64,000 nt of DNA, from contig NZ_JAGHKO010000001.1 in NCBI RefSeq assembly GCF_017742245.1, positions 897,061 through 961,060 of the forward strand, in the 5' to 3' direction. This document shows positions 26,379 to 35,219 of this stretch, in pieces. Within the stretch, counting starts at the first letter, position 1; every line of letters starts with the position of its first letter. The stretch comes from Niastella soli. GTDB taxonomy: Bacteria; Bacteroidota; Bacteroidia; Chitinophagales; Chitinophagaceae. The notes below the pieces were generated by a model, which saw only the letters and a program-made list of their open reading frames with translations, was not told where the DNA came from and did not search any database. The translations under genes and the position numbers were made by a program.

Positions 26379-27458
26379 TTACAACAAATCTCTACATGCA
26401 CGATAAATATCCTTCCAGTCTTCTCTTGGTTTTACAACCGTCTCCAGGTATTCCTGCCAAACAAGTTTATCCTGCACCGGGTCTTTCACAACCGAACCAA
26501 TAATACCTGCAGCGAGATCGGCGGCTTTTAACTGACCATCACCAAAATAGGCCGCCATTGCCAATCCATTATTTACTACAGAAATGGCTTCTGCTGTACT
26601 AAGCGTACCACTGGGTGTTTTTATTTTTGTTTTCCCATCGAGGGTAACACCGCTGCGCAGTTCCCGGAAGATGGTCACAATACGACGGATCTCCTGTAAC
26701 GCTGGCGGCTCTGCAGGCAACTCCATTACTTTTTCGAAGCTCTCCACCCGCCGTTTTACTATATCAATTTCTTCATCCATTGAATCCGGCACGGGTAATA
26801 TAACGGTATTGAACCGGCGTTTTAGCGCGCTTGATAATTCATTCACCCCTTTATCTCGGTTATTGGCGGTTGCTATTACGTTGAAACCTTTAACCGCCTG
26901 TACTTCGGTATTTAATTCAGGCACAGGCAATGTTTTTTCAGACAGAATAGTAATGAGCGTATCCTGCACATCGGCGCCAATACGGGTCAACTCTTCAATC
27001 CTTACAATCTTACCATCCTTCATGGAACGCATAACGGGTGTTTCCACCAAGGCTTTTTCTGATGGACCTTCCGCCAGCAAACGGGCATAGTTCCAGCCAT
27101 AACGAATGGCTTCCTCACTGGTGCCGGCCGTACCCTGGATGATCATGGTGGAATCGCCACAAACCGCTGCAGCCAGGTGCTCACTTACCCAGCTTTTGGC
27201 GGTGCCGGGCAATCCATATAATAACAAGGCTCGGTCGGTAGTTAAAGTAGCCACGGCTATTTCCATCAGCCGTTTGTTACCAATGTATTTGGGCGTTACT
27301 TCAAATCCGTTTTTCAATTTGCCTCCGATTAAATAGGTAACTACCGACTGGGGGGTTAATTTCCAGTTGCTCGGACGTTTGCCTGTTTCCTGTTTTTGCA
27401 GTTCTTCCAGCTCCTGGGCATATAGTTGTTCGGCGTGTTGACGTAATAAGGAAGACAT
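26379..27458 (-). CDS. MoxR-family AAA+ ATPase
   Basis: The 359-residue AAA+ protein has Walker A (GLPGTAKSW, residues 82-90), a Walker B-like segment (VRIEELTRIGADVQDTLI), sensor 1 (VIATANNRDKGVNELSSALKRR split over residues ~190-212, with the Arg finger) and a C-terminal lid. MoxR ATPases act as chaperones that load or release vWA partners, here probably the vWA protein two genes downstream. The gene follows DUF5691 by 19 bp. An N-terminal ~60-residue helical extension precedes the AAA module. Confidence 0.92.
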   Translation of the reverse strand: MSSLLRQHAEQLYAQELEELQKQETGKRPSNWKLTPQSVVTYLIGGKLKNGFEVTPKYIGNKRLMEIAVATLTTDRALLLYGLPGTAKSWVSEHLAAAVCGDSTMIIQGTAGTSEEAIRYGWNYARLLAEGPSEKALVETPVMRSMKDGKIVRIEELTRIGADVQDTLITILSEKTLPVPELNTEVQAVKGFNVIATANNRDKGVNELSSALKRRFNTVILPVPDSMDEEIDIVKRRVESFEKVMELPAEPPALQEIRRIVTIFRELRSGVTLDGKTKIKTPSGTLSTAEAISVVNNGLAMAAYFGDGQLKAADLAAGIIGSVVKDPVQDKLVWQEYLETVVKPREDWKDIYRACRDLL

Positions 27459-27477
27459 AATGGTATTATTATTTTAA

Positions 27478-28932
27478 TCAGTTAAAGGATTGTATTGTTT
27501 GCTTTTTCAGGTTGATGAGCGTGGTTATGTATTCGCTGGAATTGTACCAGGTATTTTTCAGGTGATCCTCACCCGGCGCACATTTCTCCAGTTCGTTAAC
27601 TATATCTAGGGGTATACAATGGATATACCGGCTATAGAAGGAGCGGTTATACTGGTAAACGCTTTTGGCAGTCTTTATAAAGATGGCCCGGGCAAGATCG
27701 ATGCTCCAGGTATCTTCCCGTCTAATAGCATGTTCTATTATATTCTCTGCGAACTGGTCTATAAACTTGATGCTGTAAAACTCCTGCTCTTTAACGGGCA
27801 ACAGGGGAATGATGTCGATATAAAAAACCTGGCTGTTCTGCATCAGCGCGGTGGCCCAGCGTTGATCTTTAAATGCTACTACCGCCTGTACAAGCGCCGG
27901 CATTAACTTTTTACCCACGGGGTCTTTTTGCATGGACCTGATGATAATATCCGGTTCACTATCCAAACGGAATTCCCAAAAAGCAGGTGGCACCGCCTGA
28001 ACCAATTGAAAAATGATGTATTCCTCGTCGGTGAAATCCTTACTGTTGCTTAATTTATCAAGACCGGTGGTTTTGAAAAGATGCTCATCCAACCCCGCAG
28101 GCAATTTTATTTGCAGCCCTTTCTTACCTATGGTGACCGTCTTTTGCAGCACGTGTTGGTATTGCTGAACAATGGGTGAATCTGGTATTTGTTTCAGCAA
28201 CCAAAGCGCCACCTCTTTTACCTTTTTACTTTTCTCTTTTGCCAGGCTTTCTAAAAACTCAATATCGGCTTCGCCAATATTTGCGCCCATGATCATCAGC
28301 CACTCTACTTTTGTGCCCGCGTCTTCCTGCGCCCAGGTTTGCTGCAACCAGGTCCGGGCCATGGCCGGATCATCTTTGCGCAATTGTTCCAGTACGGCTT
28401 TGCGTTGTTCAGCAGAACCTGTTTGCCACAACTCTTCCTGGGTAGTGGCAGTGGAAAAATTCCATTCCGGATTAAACTGGCACAACCAATCGCCCCGTTT
28501 GCCACAACAGGCTACCAACAAATTTTGCATCTTCTTTTGTTGCGTACCAATAGTCAATAAGGCAGGTACCAGCTCCGGAGTTACGATCTGTTTTTTTTCT
28601 TCGCACAGTTGCAACCAGAATTGCAATAAGGAATTGCTTTCTGAATCCAGGATGTCCTTCAGGGTTTGAATTGCCAATGCCGAGCAGTAGGGCTTTTCTT
28701 CGGTCTCAGCTTTGGAAACCGTTACGCCTTCTTTTTGCAATGGCAATACCCCGCACTGGCGATAGTTAAATGCCAATGCGGCTATTTGTAAAAACTGTTC
28801 TTCTTTATCGGTTGTGTTGGTTTGAATAAGCGCAGCCGCTTCTGCCAACTCAGCCGGTAATTCATTGATGGCAAGCGTTCGTTTATCTGTGCCCAGCAAA
28901 GCTGTATTAATGATCTGATCCCAGGTTTGCAT
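27478..28932 (-). CDS. DUF5691 family protein
   Basis: The 484-residue protein begins MQTWDQIINTALLGTDKR, the characteristic start of DUF5691 (W-x-x-x-I-x-x-A-L-L-G-T-x-R). The rest is mostly alpha-helical, HEAT-like, with repeated W-L-x-x-x-W segments (ARTWLQQTWAQED) and a conserved INLKKQTIQSFN-type end. No enzymatic motif is seen. It is known as a constant partner of SWIM zinc-finger and MoxR genes, and here lies between them with short gaps (24 and 19 bp). It may be a scaffold or effector-binding subunit. Confidence 0.85.
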   Translation of the reverse strand: MQTWDQIINTALLGTDKRTLAINELPAELAEAAALIQTNTTDKEEQFLQIAALAFNYRQCGVLPLQKEGVTVSKAETEEKPYCSALAIQTLKDILDSESNSLLQFWLQLCEEKKQIVTPELVPALLTIGTQQKKMQNLLVACCGKRGDWLCQFNPEWNFSTATTQEELWQTGSAEQRKAVLEQLRKDDPAMARTWLQQTWAQEDAGTKVEWLMIMGANIGEADIEFLESLAKEKSKKVKEVALWLLKQIPDSPIVQQYQHVLQKTVTIGKKGLQIKLPAGLDEHLFKTTGLDKLSNSKDFTDEEYIIFQLVQAVPPAFWEFRLDSEPDIIIRSMQKDPVGKKLMPALVQAVVAFKDQRWATALMQNSQVFYIDIIPLLPVKEQEFYSIKFIDQFAENIIEHAIRREDTWSIDLARAIFIKTAKSVYQYNRSFYSRYIHCIPLDIVNELEKCAPGEDHLKNTWYNSSEYITTLINLKKQTIQSFN

Positions 28933-28956
28933 ATCCTCAATTTGATTAATGTCCTC

Positions 28957-30258
28957 TTATAAAATCCTGTACTCATGCTGATACCATACGCCGAATGGTT
29001 CGTATGCTGTTTCTTTTCCCACAACGGCCATATTCAATGCGTCCCCGCCGCTTAATGACAGCAGCTTCCAGATGTTTTTAAATCCGCCTTTGATCCGCAT
29101 CATGGTTTGGTTGCTGTCCTGCAGCCACCATTGTTGGTTATAAAAAACCGGCCGCACCTGTTCTATGATAAATGGTCTTTCGCTGCGGAAAGGCAATGCA
29201 CCTGCCTGCTGCGTTTCTGCTTCTACCACCTGTTGCCAGTTGGTAAAGCCTTTATATTGTTGTACTTTTTCTGTGTTGAGTTGTTTCTTTACAATGGCCC
29301 GTAAAGGAGACACTGATGGATAAAAAACCAGTTCGGCCTGTACAAACAAGCCAGGTGTTAAGGCCACCTGCGCCCCCTGACCGCGGATCAGGAATTGCAG
29401 CACCAATGCGTATTGGTTGCTGTTGATCCCATACAGCCAGTTTCTTTCAACGGTTAAATTCTCTTCTTCGGTAACTTGTTTACCCAGTACCAGCCAGGTA
29501 TCGGTAACCCCGGTTTGTTCTTTTAATTCCTCCTGGTTCTGCGTGAAGCCGATCCAGGTACGAAGATCCTGTTGCAATAAGGGGGGAAGGGTTTCATTGT
29601 TCTTAAACCCGGTAGCAATGAGGTACAATCGCAATAACTGATCAATAAATTCCGTTTGCCAGCCATCACGATAGAAATTTATTTCCGACAGGTTCCTGAC
29701 CATACCGGCCAGCCCGGGCGCCTGAGCATCTACCATGCGGCGCCCCATATTCTCGAACCAGGCAGTCCCTTTTTCCGGGATGCTGATGATCCCATTACGA
29801 ATGATATCCTTTATCCATTGTAGTAATTCGTCAATACCATCACTTACTTTTTGCTCCCGCGCCTGCCGACGTTTTGCCTGAGCCGCTTCATCAACCGGTT
29901 TATCCTTTTTCTCGGCCTGCTTTTCCTGTTTCTCACCTCGTTTGGTGATCCATTCTGATACCCAGGCGGGCATTTCGTGGTTAGTGAAGTCGTTCTTTGT
30001 GCGCGAGTACAGCAGCAATAATCCTACGCCATGTTTGCAGGGGAATTTTCGACTGGGGCAACTGCATTTAAAGGCAATATTCACCAGGTCAACCTGGGCC
30101 TGGTAGGGCTTACTGCCGCTGCCCTGACATTCGCCCCAAAGCGCCAGCTCGTTCACCCCTTTGCTTACCCATTTGTCCGGGCGGCTCAATTCTTTTCCTG
30201 ACTTCTTAGAAGACTCATCGGGCGCCAGGGCAAGTACTTGTTCTTCGGATAATTGCAA
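28957..30258 (-). CDS. SWIM zinc-finger protein
   Basis: The 433-residue protein has an N-terminal SWIM finger with ligands C65, C67, C74 and H76 (FKCSCPSRKFPCKHG, the CxC-x6-CxH pattern). A charged linker rich in Lys and Glu follows (around 115-135), then a large helical region ending in beta-rich sequence. SWIM fingers bind DNA or protein, so this may be the recognition subunit of the ternary system. It lies between the large propeller protein and DUF5691. Confidence 0.9.
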   Translation of the reverse strand: MQLSEEQVLALAPDESSKKSGKELSRPDKWVSKGVNELALWGECQGSGSKPYQAQVDLVNIAFKCSCPSRKFPCKHGVGLLLLYSRTKNDFTNHEMPAWVSEWITKRGEKQEKQAEKKDKPVDEAAQAKRRQAREQKVSDGIDELLQWIKDIIRNGIISIPEKGTAWFENMGRRMVDAQAPGLAGMVRNLSEINFYRDGWQTEFIDQLLRLYLIATGFKNNETLPPLLQQDLRTWIGFTQNQEELKEQTGVTDTWLVLGKQVTEEENLTVERNWLYGINSNQYALVLQFLIRGQGAQVALTPGLFVQAELVFYPSVSPLRAIVKKQLNTEKVQQYKGFTNWQQVVEAETQQAGALPFRSERPFIIEQVRPVFYNQQWWLQDSNQTMMRIKGGFKNIWKLLSLSGGDALNMAVVGKETAYEPFGVWYQHEYRIL

Positions 30259-30306
30259 GCTGTATAGTTTTAAGGTGAATGGTAATGGTTAGTAGGATCC
30301 CCTCTT

Positions 30307-33300
30307 CTATTCCCTGAATTTATGCAAAGTTATCTTTCCATTTAATTCCAAAATACCTAGTTGGTCACGTGTAGGGCCGGGAAAAACGGCTATTACCTTG
30401 TTTTTGGTCTCAATTTTCCAATACAAGTCCCAGGATGTATTTGTACCCTTTATTACGTGAACTTCCCATTGGCAGCCCAGTACTAAAAAATCGTCGGGTA
30501 AAAAAGTCATATCGTTCACAAATATGCCCTCCACCAAGTACGGATTAACAGTATCATCAACGTGGATTGTAACCTGATCGCCATATGCATATACAACTTC
30601 TATCGCCGTCTCCTGTGATTCATGGACTGCAAATTTTTTAATAGGGAACGGGCTTTGGCATATTACATCAATGAGCCCATCTCCAGCAATACGCAACACC
30701 ACATTCCCACCAGCCAGATAAAAGCTATTACCGCTCCACTTCATTAGGACAGGTTTAGCCGGGAGAAGCCGCAGGTCAAAAGGCCCATGAGTGAATGTAC
30801 AGGGATAGGAAGCTTTAACGTGCCCTTCCATTGTAAAATAACGAAGTATAAATGCTTCATTTTCCAAGGATAAAACAGCAATGTCTTTGTCGCGAAATCC
30901 AATACCTATTGCACCGGATGGTATAAAGCCTGGCTTGCTGACAATTAGCTCCTCCTGAAAATGATTATTCTTAGGCAACCACTTTCCCTTCAACGATCCA
31001 TCAAAACCATATAACAATATTTGGTTTGTATTTTCATCTGTCAGCGCAAGCATGGAAGTATTAATTTCAGCGTTTGCATCAAAGGTGAAATATTCCACAT
31101 GGCCCTCCCAGGTGATCCTTGCCAGAAAAAGACCTTTTGCATGTTCCCCCCAAGCCAATAATTGATTATGCCAGACCAGCGTTTTAAACCATCGTACACC
31201 GGTCTTTAACTGCCACTTCTCCGGAGCCGTTTTTTTTGAGGGCGCCTTTTTAAACGCATTCATGAAATAGTGGTATAGATCGGGTCTTAACAATTGATCG
31301 CCAGGTACAAAATTCCGGAGTACCAATACCGTGTCGGGAATAATGGCGCTCACCTTCGCACTCACTATTTCATAGGCAATGTGCTGGCAGGCATTTTCCA
31401 GTTCTGCTGTCTTATGCTTCTGATTTATTCTATTTAATACAATCAGAAAGAGCGTTTCTTTTTTGGCCACCTGGTCATTGGCATAGAAGGTTTTTACAGC
31501 AGCAGGTAACTGCTCTTTATTTTCATCGGCTACCAGGTCAAAGTATTTTTCCAGGCAGGCTTCGGGTTGTCTTATGTCCTGCCAGCCACTTAACAAAACT
31601 TTCTTTGCTCTTGGCAAATCCGCTATTTTTTCAAATATGATGCGGGCTTCTTCCAGGTAATCCTTTTTGGCGGCTGCGGCTACCACACATTTTTCATAGC
31701 AGTTAAGGGCTGGTTCCTCCTGGCCCAGCTCCCTATACAGATCGCCTGCCTTTTCGTGTTGGTTAAGTTCCGTATATATTTCAATGGCTTCCCTTAACAA
31801 GCCACCTTTTTCGTAATTGATAGCCGCCATGGAAAGACGCTTTAAATGTTCGTTATACAACACAGCCGCTTCTCTAAAATCCTTTCCTCGCAGCACGTCA
31901 GCTGCAGTGGTAAAATCACCTAATAAATTTGCATAGATGTAGGCTGCTTTTTTAAAGTCTTTTTCTTCAATTGCTTTTTGGGCTAACTCACCCAAATTAA
32001 ATCCGGTAGAACGTTTACCCAACTGCCCCGATGATTGGGCTGTAGTTCTCTTAGGGATATTTTCATGAGTTATAATTCTGTCTATGAACCGTTGAATGTA
32101 GTTTTCATAAAACCATGGCACGTCCTGACAGTGCCTGTTGGCTTCCCCGATAAAATAGGCGGGTCCGCCAACCTCGCCATTTTCAATCCAAAAAGCTACT
32201 GGTTTACCAATGATCATGGTGATGGTAATTTCAGGAATGCTGCTATCACTACTTTTTAAATGTAAAAAACCTCTTGAATCGACCAGCGCCTCGCTCCCAT
32301 CGGCCCAAACAAATCTGGAGAATTTCAGGCTTGTATTGGGTAAACCAATACCAGGCGCCTCCTTTTCCTCTGCTTTGAATTCACAGTTCGTTTTACTTTT
32401 CTCCTTATGAATGATGATCGTTCGACTCCACATTTCTAAATTAATGAGTCTGTCGTCAAGACCTAACTCCCCATCTGCACTCACATATACACTCTTCACG
32501 GTATTGATGGTGGTATACCCATCGCTTACAATTTTTTTGTAGTAATTCAGGCTCGCGTTTGTGAACGCTTTTTCCTTTCGTTGCAACATAAGGTCAAAAA
32601 CACCCATCTGATCCTTCCCCTGGTATGCTTTACCGGTGGCGGCGTCTATGCCAAACAATTCATTATCTGCTTTTATATAGAAGTATCCATCGCCGAACAC
32701 CATCTCTGCCAATCCGGAGACAGGTAGCTGTAATTTAGTGTTTGCTACCGTATTCGTTTCCAGGTTAACCTTGTATAACCGCATATTCTTTTGCCCGCCC
32801 GTGTAAACAAGGATATATAAGGTGCTATCGCCGGCTGTACCAAAACAGATTTGGCCATACTCCAGGTTTTCTATGATCTCCCGGGCGCCTCTCTTTCTGC
32901 TGGTCCAGTATAAAACCCGCTGGTCCATGGTAACACAGATCAAATGCTCATTTTTCATTTCAAAGAAACAGTCCGGATTGAACTTTATCTTCGAAGCAGG
33001 CAAATAAAGCGGAGAGGGCAGGCATTGCATAAAAGCAGGCGCACTCAATACATTCCTGGTCTTTCCGTCGCTTTTTCCTTCTTTAGGCGACGTGATATGG
33101 AATAACAGTTCCTGCAGATCGAAGCGGGCTTCGCTCAATTGTTTTTTATGGCCTTTGATGTATTCATAAAATCGCAGCTCCCCGTTCCTGTTAACTGTAA
33201 TCAAAAAATTTACCGGCTTTTTTAAAGAAGCCAGTATGGATTGAAACAATTCACCATGAGTAATTTCTTCTTCTGTAATTAAAAATACTTCATCTTCGTC

Positions 33301-33768
33301 CCGCATCGCCTGCTGATCCATAAACCGGGAAAGCCCCCGGCCACAATGCAGCACAGCATCCAGTTGCTCCAATGAACGTACTACTCCCTCCCTGGTAGTA
33401 AGATCAATTTCTTTAAAGTCTGCCCCCGACAGGGTATAGGACGCAACGCGGGCTTCTGATTTATTGTTAAGGGCACAGGCCAGTGCGGCAGACATGGCAA
33501 ATACACGCGGCAGCCCCCACATCTTCAGGGTTGTATCAACTAATAAGATCCGTTGCTTTTCGGGGTTGGATGGCAATTCCCTGCGCAGATGATCGCTGCT
33601 GCCATGTGCATGCATGGGAATGTCCAGCGCGGCAAGGAGGCGTTTTGTCAATTGCGCCAGGCCGGTAGTTTTTGCATTCTCATCCAGCTGTTCCAGCAAA
33701 TCGCCTGTCGTTGTTTTCGAAACATCCAGCTCTACTAATTGAAAATCGATAACCCCTTTTTTTTCCAT
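30307..33768 (-). CDS. large vWA-like / beta-propeller / TPR protein of the MoxR-vWA system
   Basis: The 1153-residue protein appears to have four parts: an N-terminal vWA-like domain (RILLVDTTLKMWGLP at 73-87), a first region of repeated beta-strands compatible with a propeller (about 230-570), a block of TPR-like helices (about 590-740: KDFKKAAYIYANLLG, REAAVLYNEHLKR, EEARIIFEKIADLP) and a C-terminal propeller-like region (about 830-1153). The metal site that should read DxSxS is DTTLK, so metal binding may be lost. The layout fits the bpX-type component of MoxR-vWA-beta-propeller ternary systems. The protein has no signal peptide and should be cytoplasmic. Domain borders are approximate. 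Confidence 0.75.
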   Translation of the reverse strand: MEKKGVIDFQLVELDVSKTTTGDLLEQLDENAKTTGLAQLTKRLLAALDIPMHAHGSSDHLRRELPSNPEKQRILLVDTTLKMWGLPRVFAMSAALACALNNKSEARVASYTLSGADFKEIDLTTREGVVRSLEQLDAVLHCGRGLSRFMDQQAMRDEDEVFLITEEEITHGELFQSILASLKKPVNFLITVNRNGELRFYEYIKGHKKQLSEARFDLQELLFHITSPKEGKSDGKTRNVLSAPAFMQCLPSPLYLPASKIKFNPDCFFEMKNEHLICVTMDQRVLYWTSRKRGAREIIENLEYGQICFGTAGDSTLYILVYTGGQKNMRLYKVNLETNTVANTKLQLPVSGLAEMVFGDGYFYIKADNELFGIDAATGKAYQGKDQMGVFDLMLQRKEKAFTNASLNYYKKIVSDGYTTINTVKSVYVSADGELGLDDRLINLEMWSRTIIIHKEKSKTNCEFKAEEKEAPGIGLPNTSLKFSRFVWADGSEALVDSRGFLHLKSSDSSIPEITITMIIGKPVAFWIENGEVGGPAYFIGEANRHCQDVPWFYENYIQRFIDRIITHENIPKRTTAQSSGQLGKRSTGFNLGELAQKAIEEKDFKKAAYIYANLLGDFTTAADVLRGKDFREAAVLYNEHLKRLSMAAINYEKGGLLREAIEIYTELNQHEKAGDLYRELGQEEPALNCYEKCVVAAAAKKDYLEEARIIFEKIADLPRAKKVLLSGWQDIRQPEACLEKYFDLVADENKEQLPAAVKTFYANDQVAKKETLFLIVLNRINQKHKTAELENACQHIAYEIVSAKVSAIIPDTVLVLRNFVPGDQLLRPDLYHYFMNAFKKAPSKKTAPEKWQLKTGVRWFKTLVWHNQLLAWGEHAKGLFLARITWEGHVEYFTFDANAEINTSMLALTDENTNQILLYGFDGSLKGKWLPKNNHFQEELIVSKPGFIPSGAIGIGFRDKDIAVLSLENEAFILRYFTMEGHVKASYPCTFTHGPFDLRLLPAKPVLMKWSGNSFYLAGGNVVLRIAGDGLIDVICQSPFPIKKFAVHESQETAIEVVYAYGDQVTIHVDDTVNPYLVEGIFVNDMTFLPDDFLVLGCQWEVHVIKGTNTSWDLYWKIETKNKVIAVFPGPTRDQLGILELNGKITLHKFRE

Positions 33769-33783
33769 GCTGCTATTTCTTTT

Positions 33784-34075
33784 TTATATCGACCAGTAGG
33801 GTTCCCTGTCCGGCAATAGCGGACCCAGCTCCAGCAAATTGGGTAAATGACGAAAACTTATATCAACTGACAAAATGGTTTCCGGTGTCACATCACCGTT
33901 AAAAGGAGTGAGGAGCCCGGTTACGGCATCTTCGTCCAGATCGCGCAGCACTGTCAGCTGAACAGCCCGGTATAAATAAATAGCTGCCCATATCTGGTTC
34001 AAATGCCGGCACCTGGCCGGTTAGTTCGGGTTTTCCCTGCTGAATAAGGTCCTGTATAAATTGTTCTAATTGCAC
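33784..34075 (-). pseudogene. small bpX-like partner gene, frameshifted
   Basis: Two frames join into one ~98-residue protein. From a GTG at 34075 the first frame gives VQLEQFIQDLIQQGKPELTG then QVPAFEPD; the second continues with AAIYLYRAVQLTVLRDLDED and ends SVDISFRHLPNLLELGPLLP. The join is at 33990-33993, where inserting one AT in the AT repeat restores AFEPDIWAAIYLY, so two bases appear deleted. Its ending resembles short domains found beside MoxR-vWA clusters. It lies 15 bp upstream of the large propeller gene and would be the first gene of the operon. It may be a real inactivation or a sequence error. Confidence 0.6.
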
Positions 34076-34152
34076 GCCGCCAAAATACGCTGTGATTATG
34101 AAGACAGGAAGTAAACAGGATAATAATTTGTCACCGGTAGCGCTGTGAAATC

Positions 34153-34968
34153 TTATTTGCTTACCACATTCATTTTCCTGGCTTCCTCTTTCGCTTTATT
34201 GATCCATAATTGATTGCCCCTTCGTTCACGCGAGCTTAAATGCCGCCCCTCATATATCATGGTATCCAACACCTGTCTGGCCTCTTCTTCCCGACCGCCC
34301 CTTAATAAAAAGAGGGCGTAATGATACCTTGCTTCAAAATAGGCAAAGCGGCCATTCATGGTCTTAAATTCTTTTTCGGCCTGCTCTTTATTACCGGTTT
34401 CTTCCAGTGCTATAGCATATAACAGATGGGCTTTGGACCGGGCAAACTGGGGCGAGCTATACATTTTCCTGGCAAGAGGCAGCATCTCTGCAAAACGGCC
34501 AACATTGGCATAAGCAAGGATCAGCTGCTTCAACACATGTTCGTTCTCTGTAAAAACACCGGTGAGGCTTTGCTCATACAATGAAATGGCCTCCTTTGTT
34601 TGGCCTGCTGCCAAATAGGCATCTGCCAGGGCTACCCGATTATGAAAGGTATCCGAAAACCGCAATTGTTCTTCCAGCTTCCTGATGCTTCCACCCGGAT
34701 TGAATATTGAGCTTACGCCGGTTGTTACATTATTAAGCTGGCGGCCACTGACCATTTCGGTAAAAATATAGATCAGGGCTCCTACCACGGGCACGCACAC
34801 GATGATCCAGATCCATTTATTCTGATTCCCTTTTCGCATACAATGAATAACACAAATGGCTTGCAACGCAACGGGAATGTAATACAAGTAGCTGTTTCCA
34901 AAATACATAAGCAGTATAGGGTTCGTTTTTTCTGATCTCAAAAATATAATTCTTTCGCTTCTATGCAT
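34153..34968 (-). CDS. membrane-anchored TPR protein
   Basis: The product (271 residues from 34968, or 251 from the Met at 34908) has two hydrophobic segments near its N-terminus (YLYYIPVALQAICVIHC and WIWIIVCVPVVGALIYIF), like the PLDc_N/YxxL inner-membrane arrangement, then a soluble part with TPR repeats (FHNRVALADAYLAAGQTKEA, QLILAYANVGRFAEML, AHLLYAIALEETGNKEQAEK). The region before the TPRs is typical of a small membrane-anchored scaffold. It lies 77 bp upstream of the MoxR-vWA cluster on the same strand, so a link is possible but not shown. Confidence 0.7.
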   Translation of the reverse strand: MHRSERIIFLRSEKTNPILLMYFGNSYLYYIPVALQAICVIHCMRKGNQNKWIWIIVCVPVVGALIYIFTEMVSGRQLNNVTTGVSSIFNPGGSIRKLEEQLRFSDTFHNRVALADAYLAAGQTKEAISLYEQSLTGVFTENEHVLKQLILAYANVGRFAEMLPLARKMYSSPQFARSKAHLLYAIALEETGNKEQAEKEFKTMNGRFAYFEARYHYALFLLRGGREEEARQVLDTMIYEGRHLSSRERRGNQLWINKAKEEARKMNVVSK

Positions 34969-35219
34969 AGTTTTTTAAGCTATAGACCTAATACTTCGCA
35001 TATGTTATATTTTTTTTGAATTTATAGGTTTGGGGATGCGCTCAACCAGTTTGATCACATAAACTTCATACCTGTTTAATATTCCGCGCAGCTGCCAACA
35101 GTCGCAGCTTTTTGTTGAAAAATAAAGCCCCATACGCGATAGTACCTGGTTTACAGTTGAGGAGTCTATATCCCTGGTCAAACTAATCAACAATATTTAT
35201 TTAACCTAAAAACAATCCT

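Noticed and set aside
35005..35193. 62-residue minus-strand ORF
   Set aside because: No ribosome-binding context or family; it lies in the upstream region of the secreted-protein gene and looks like chance.
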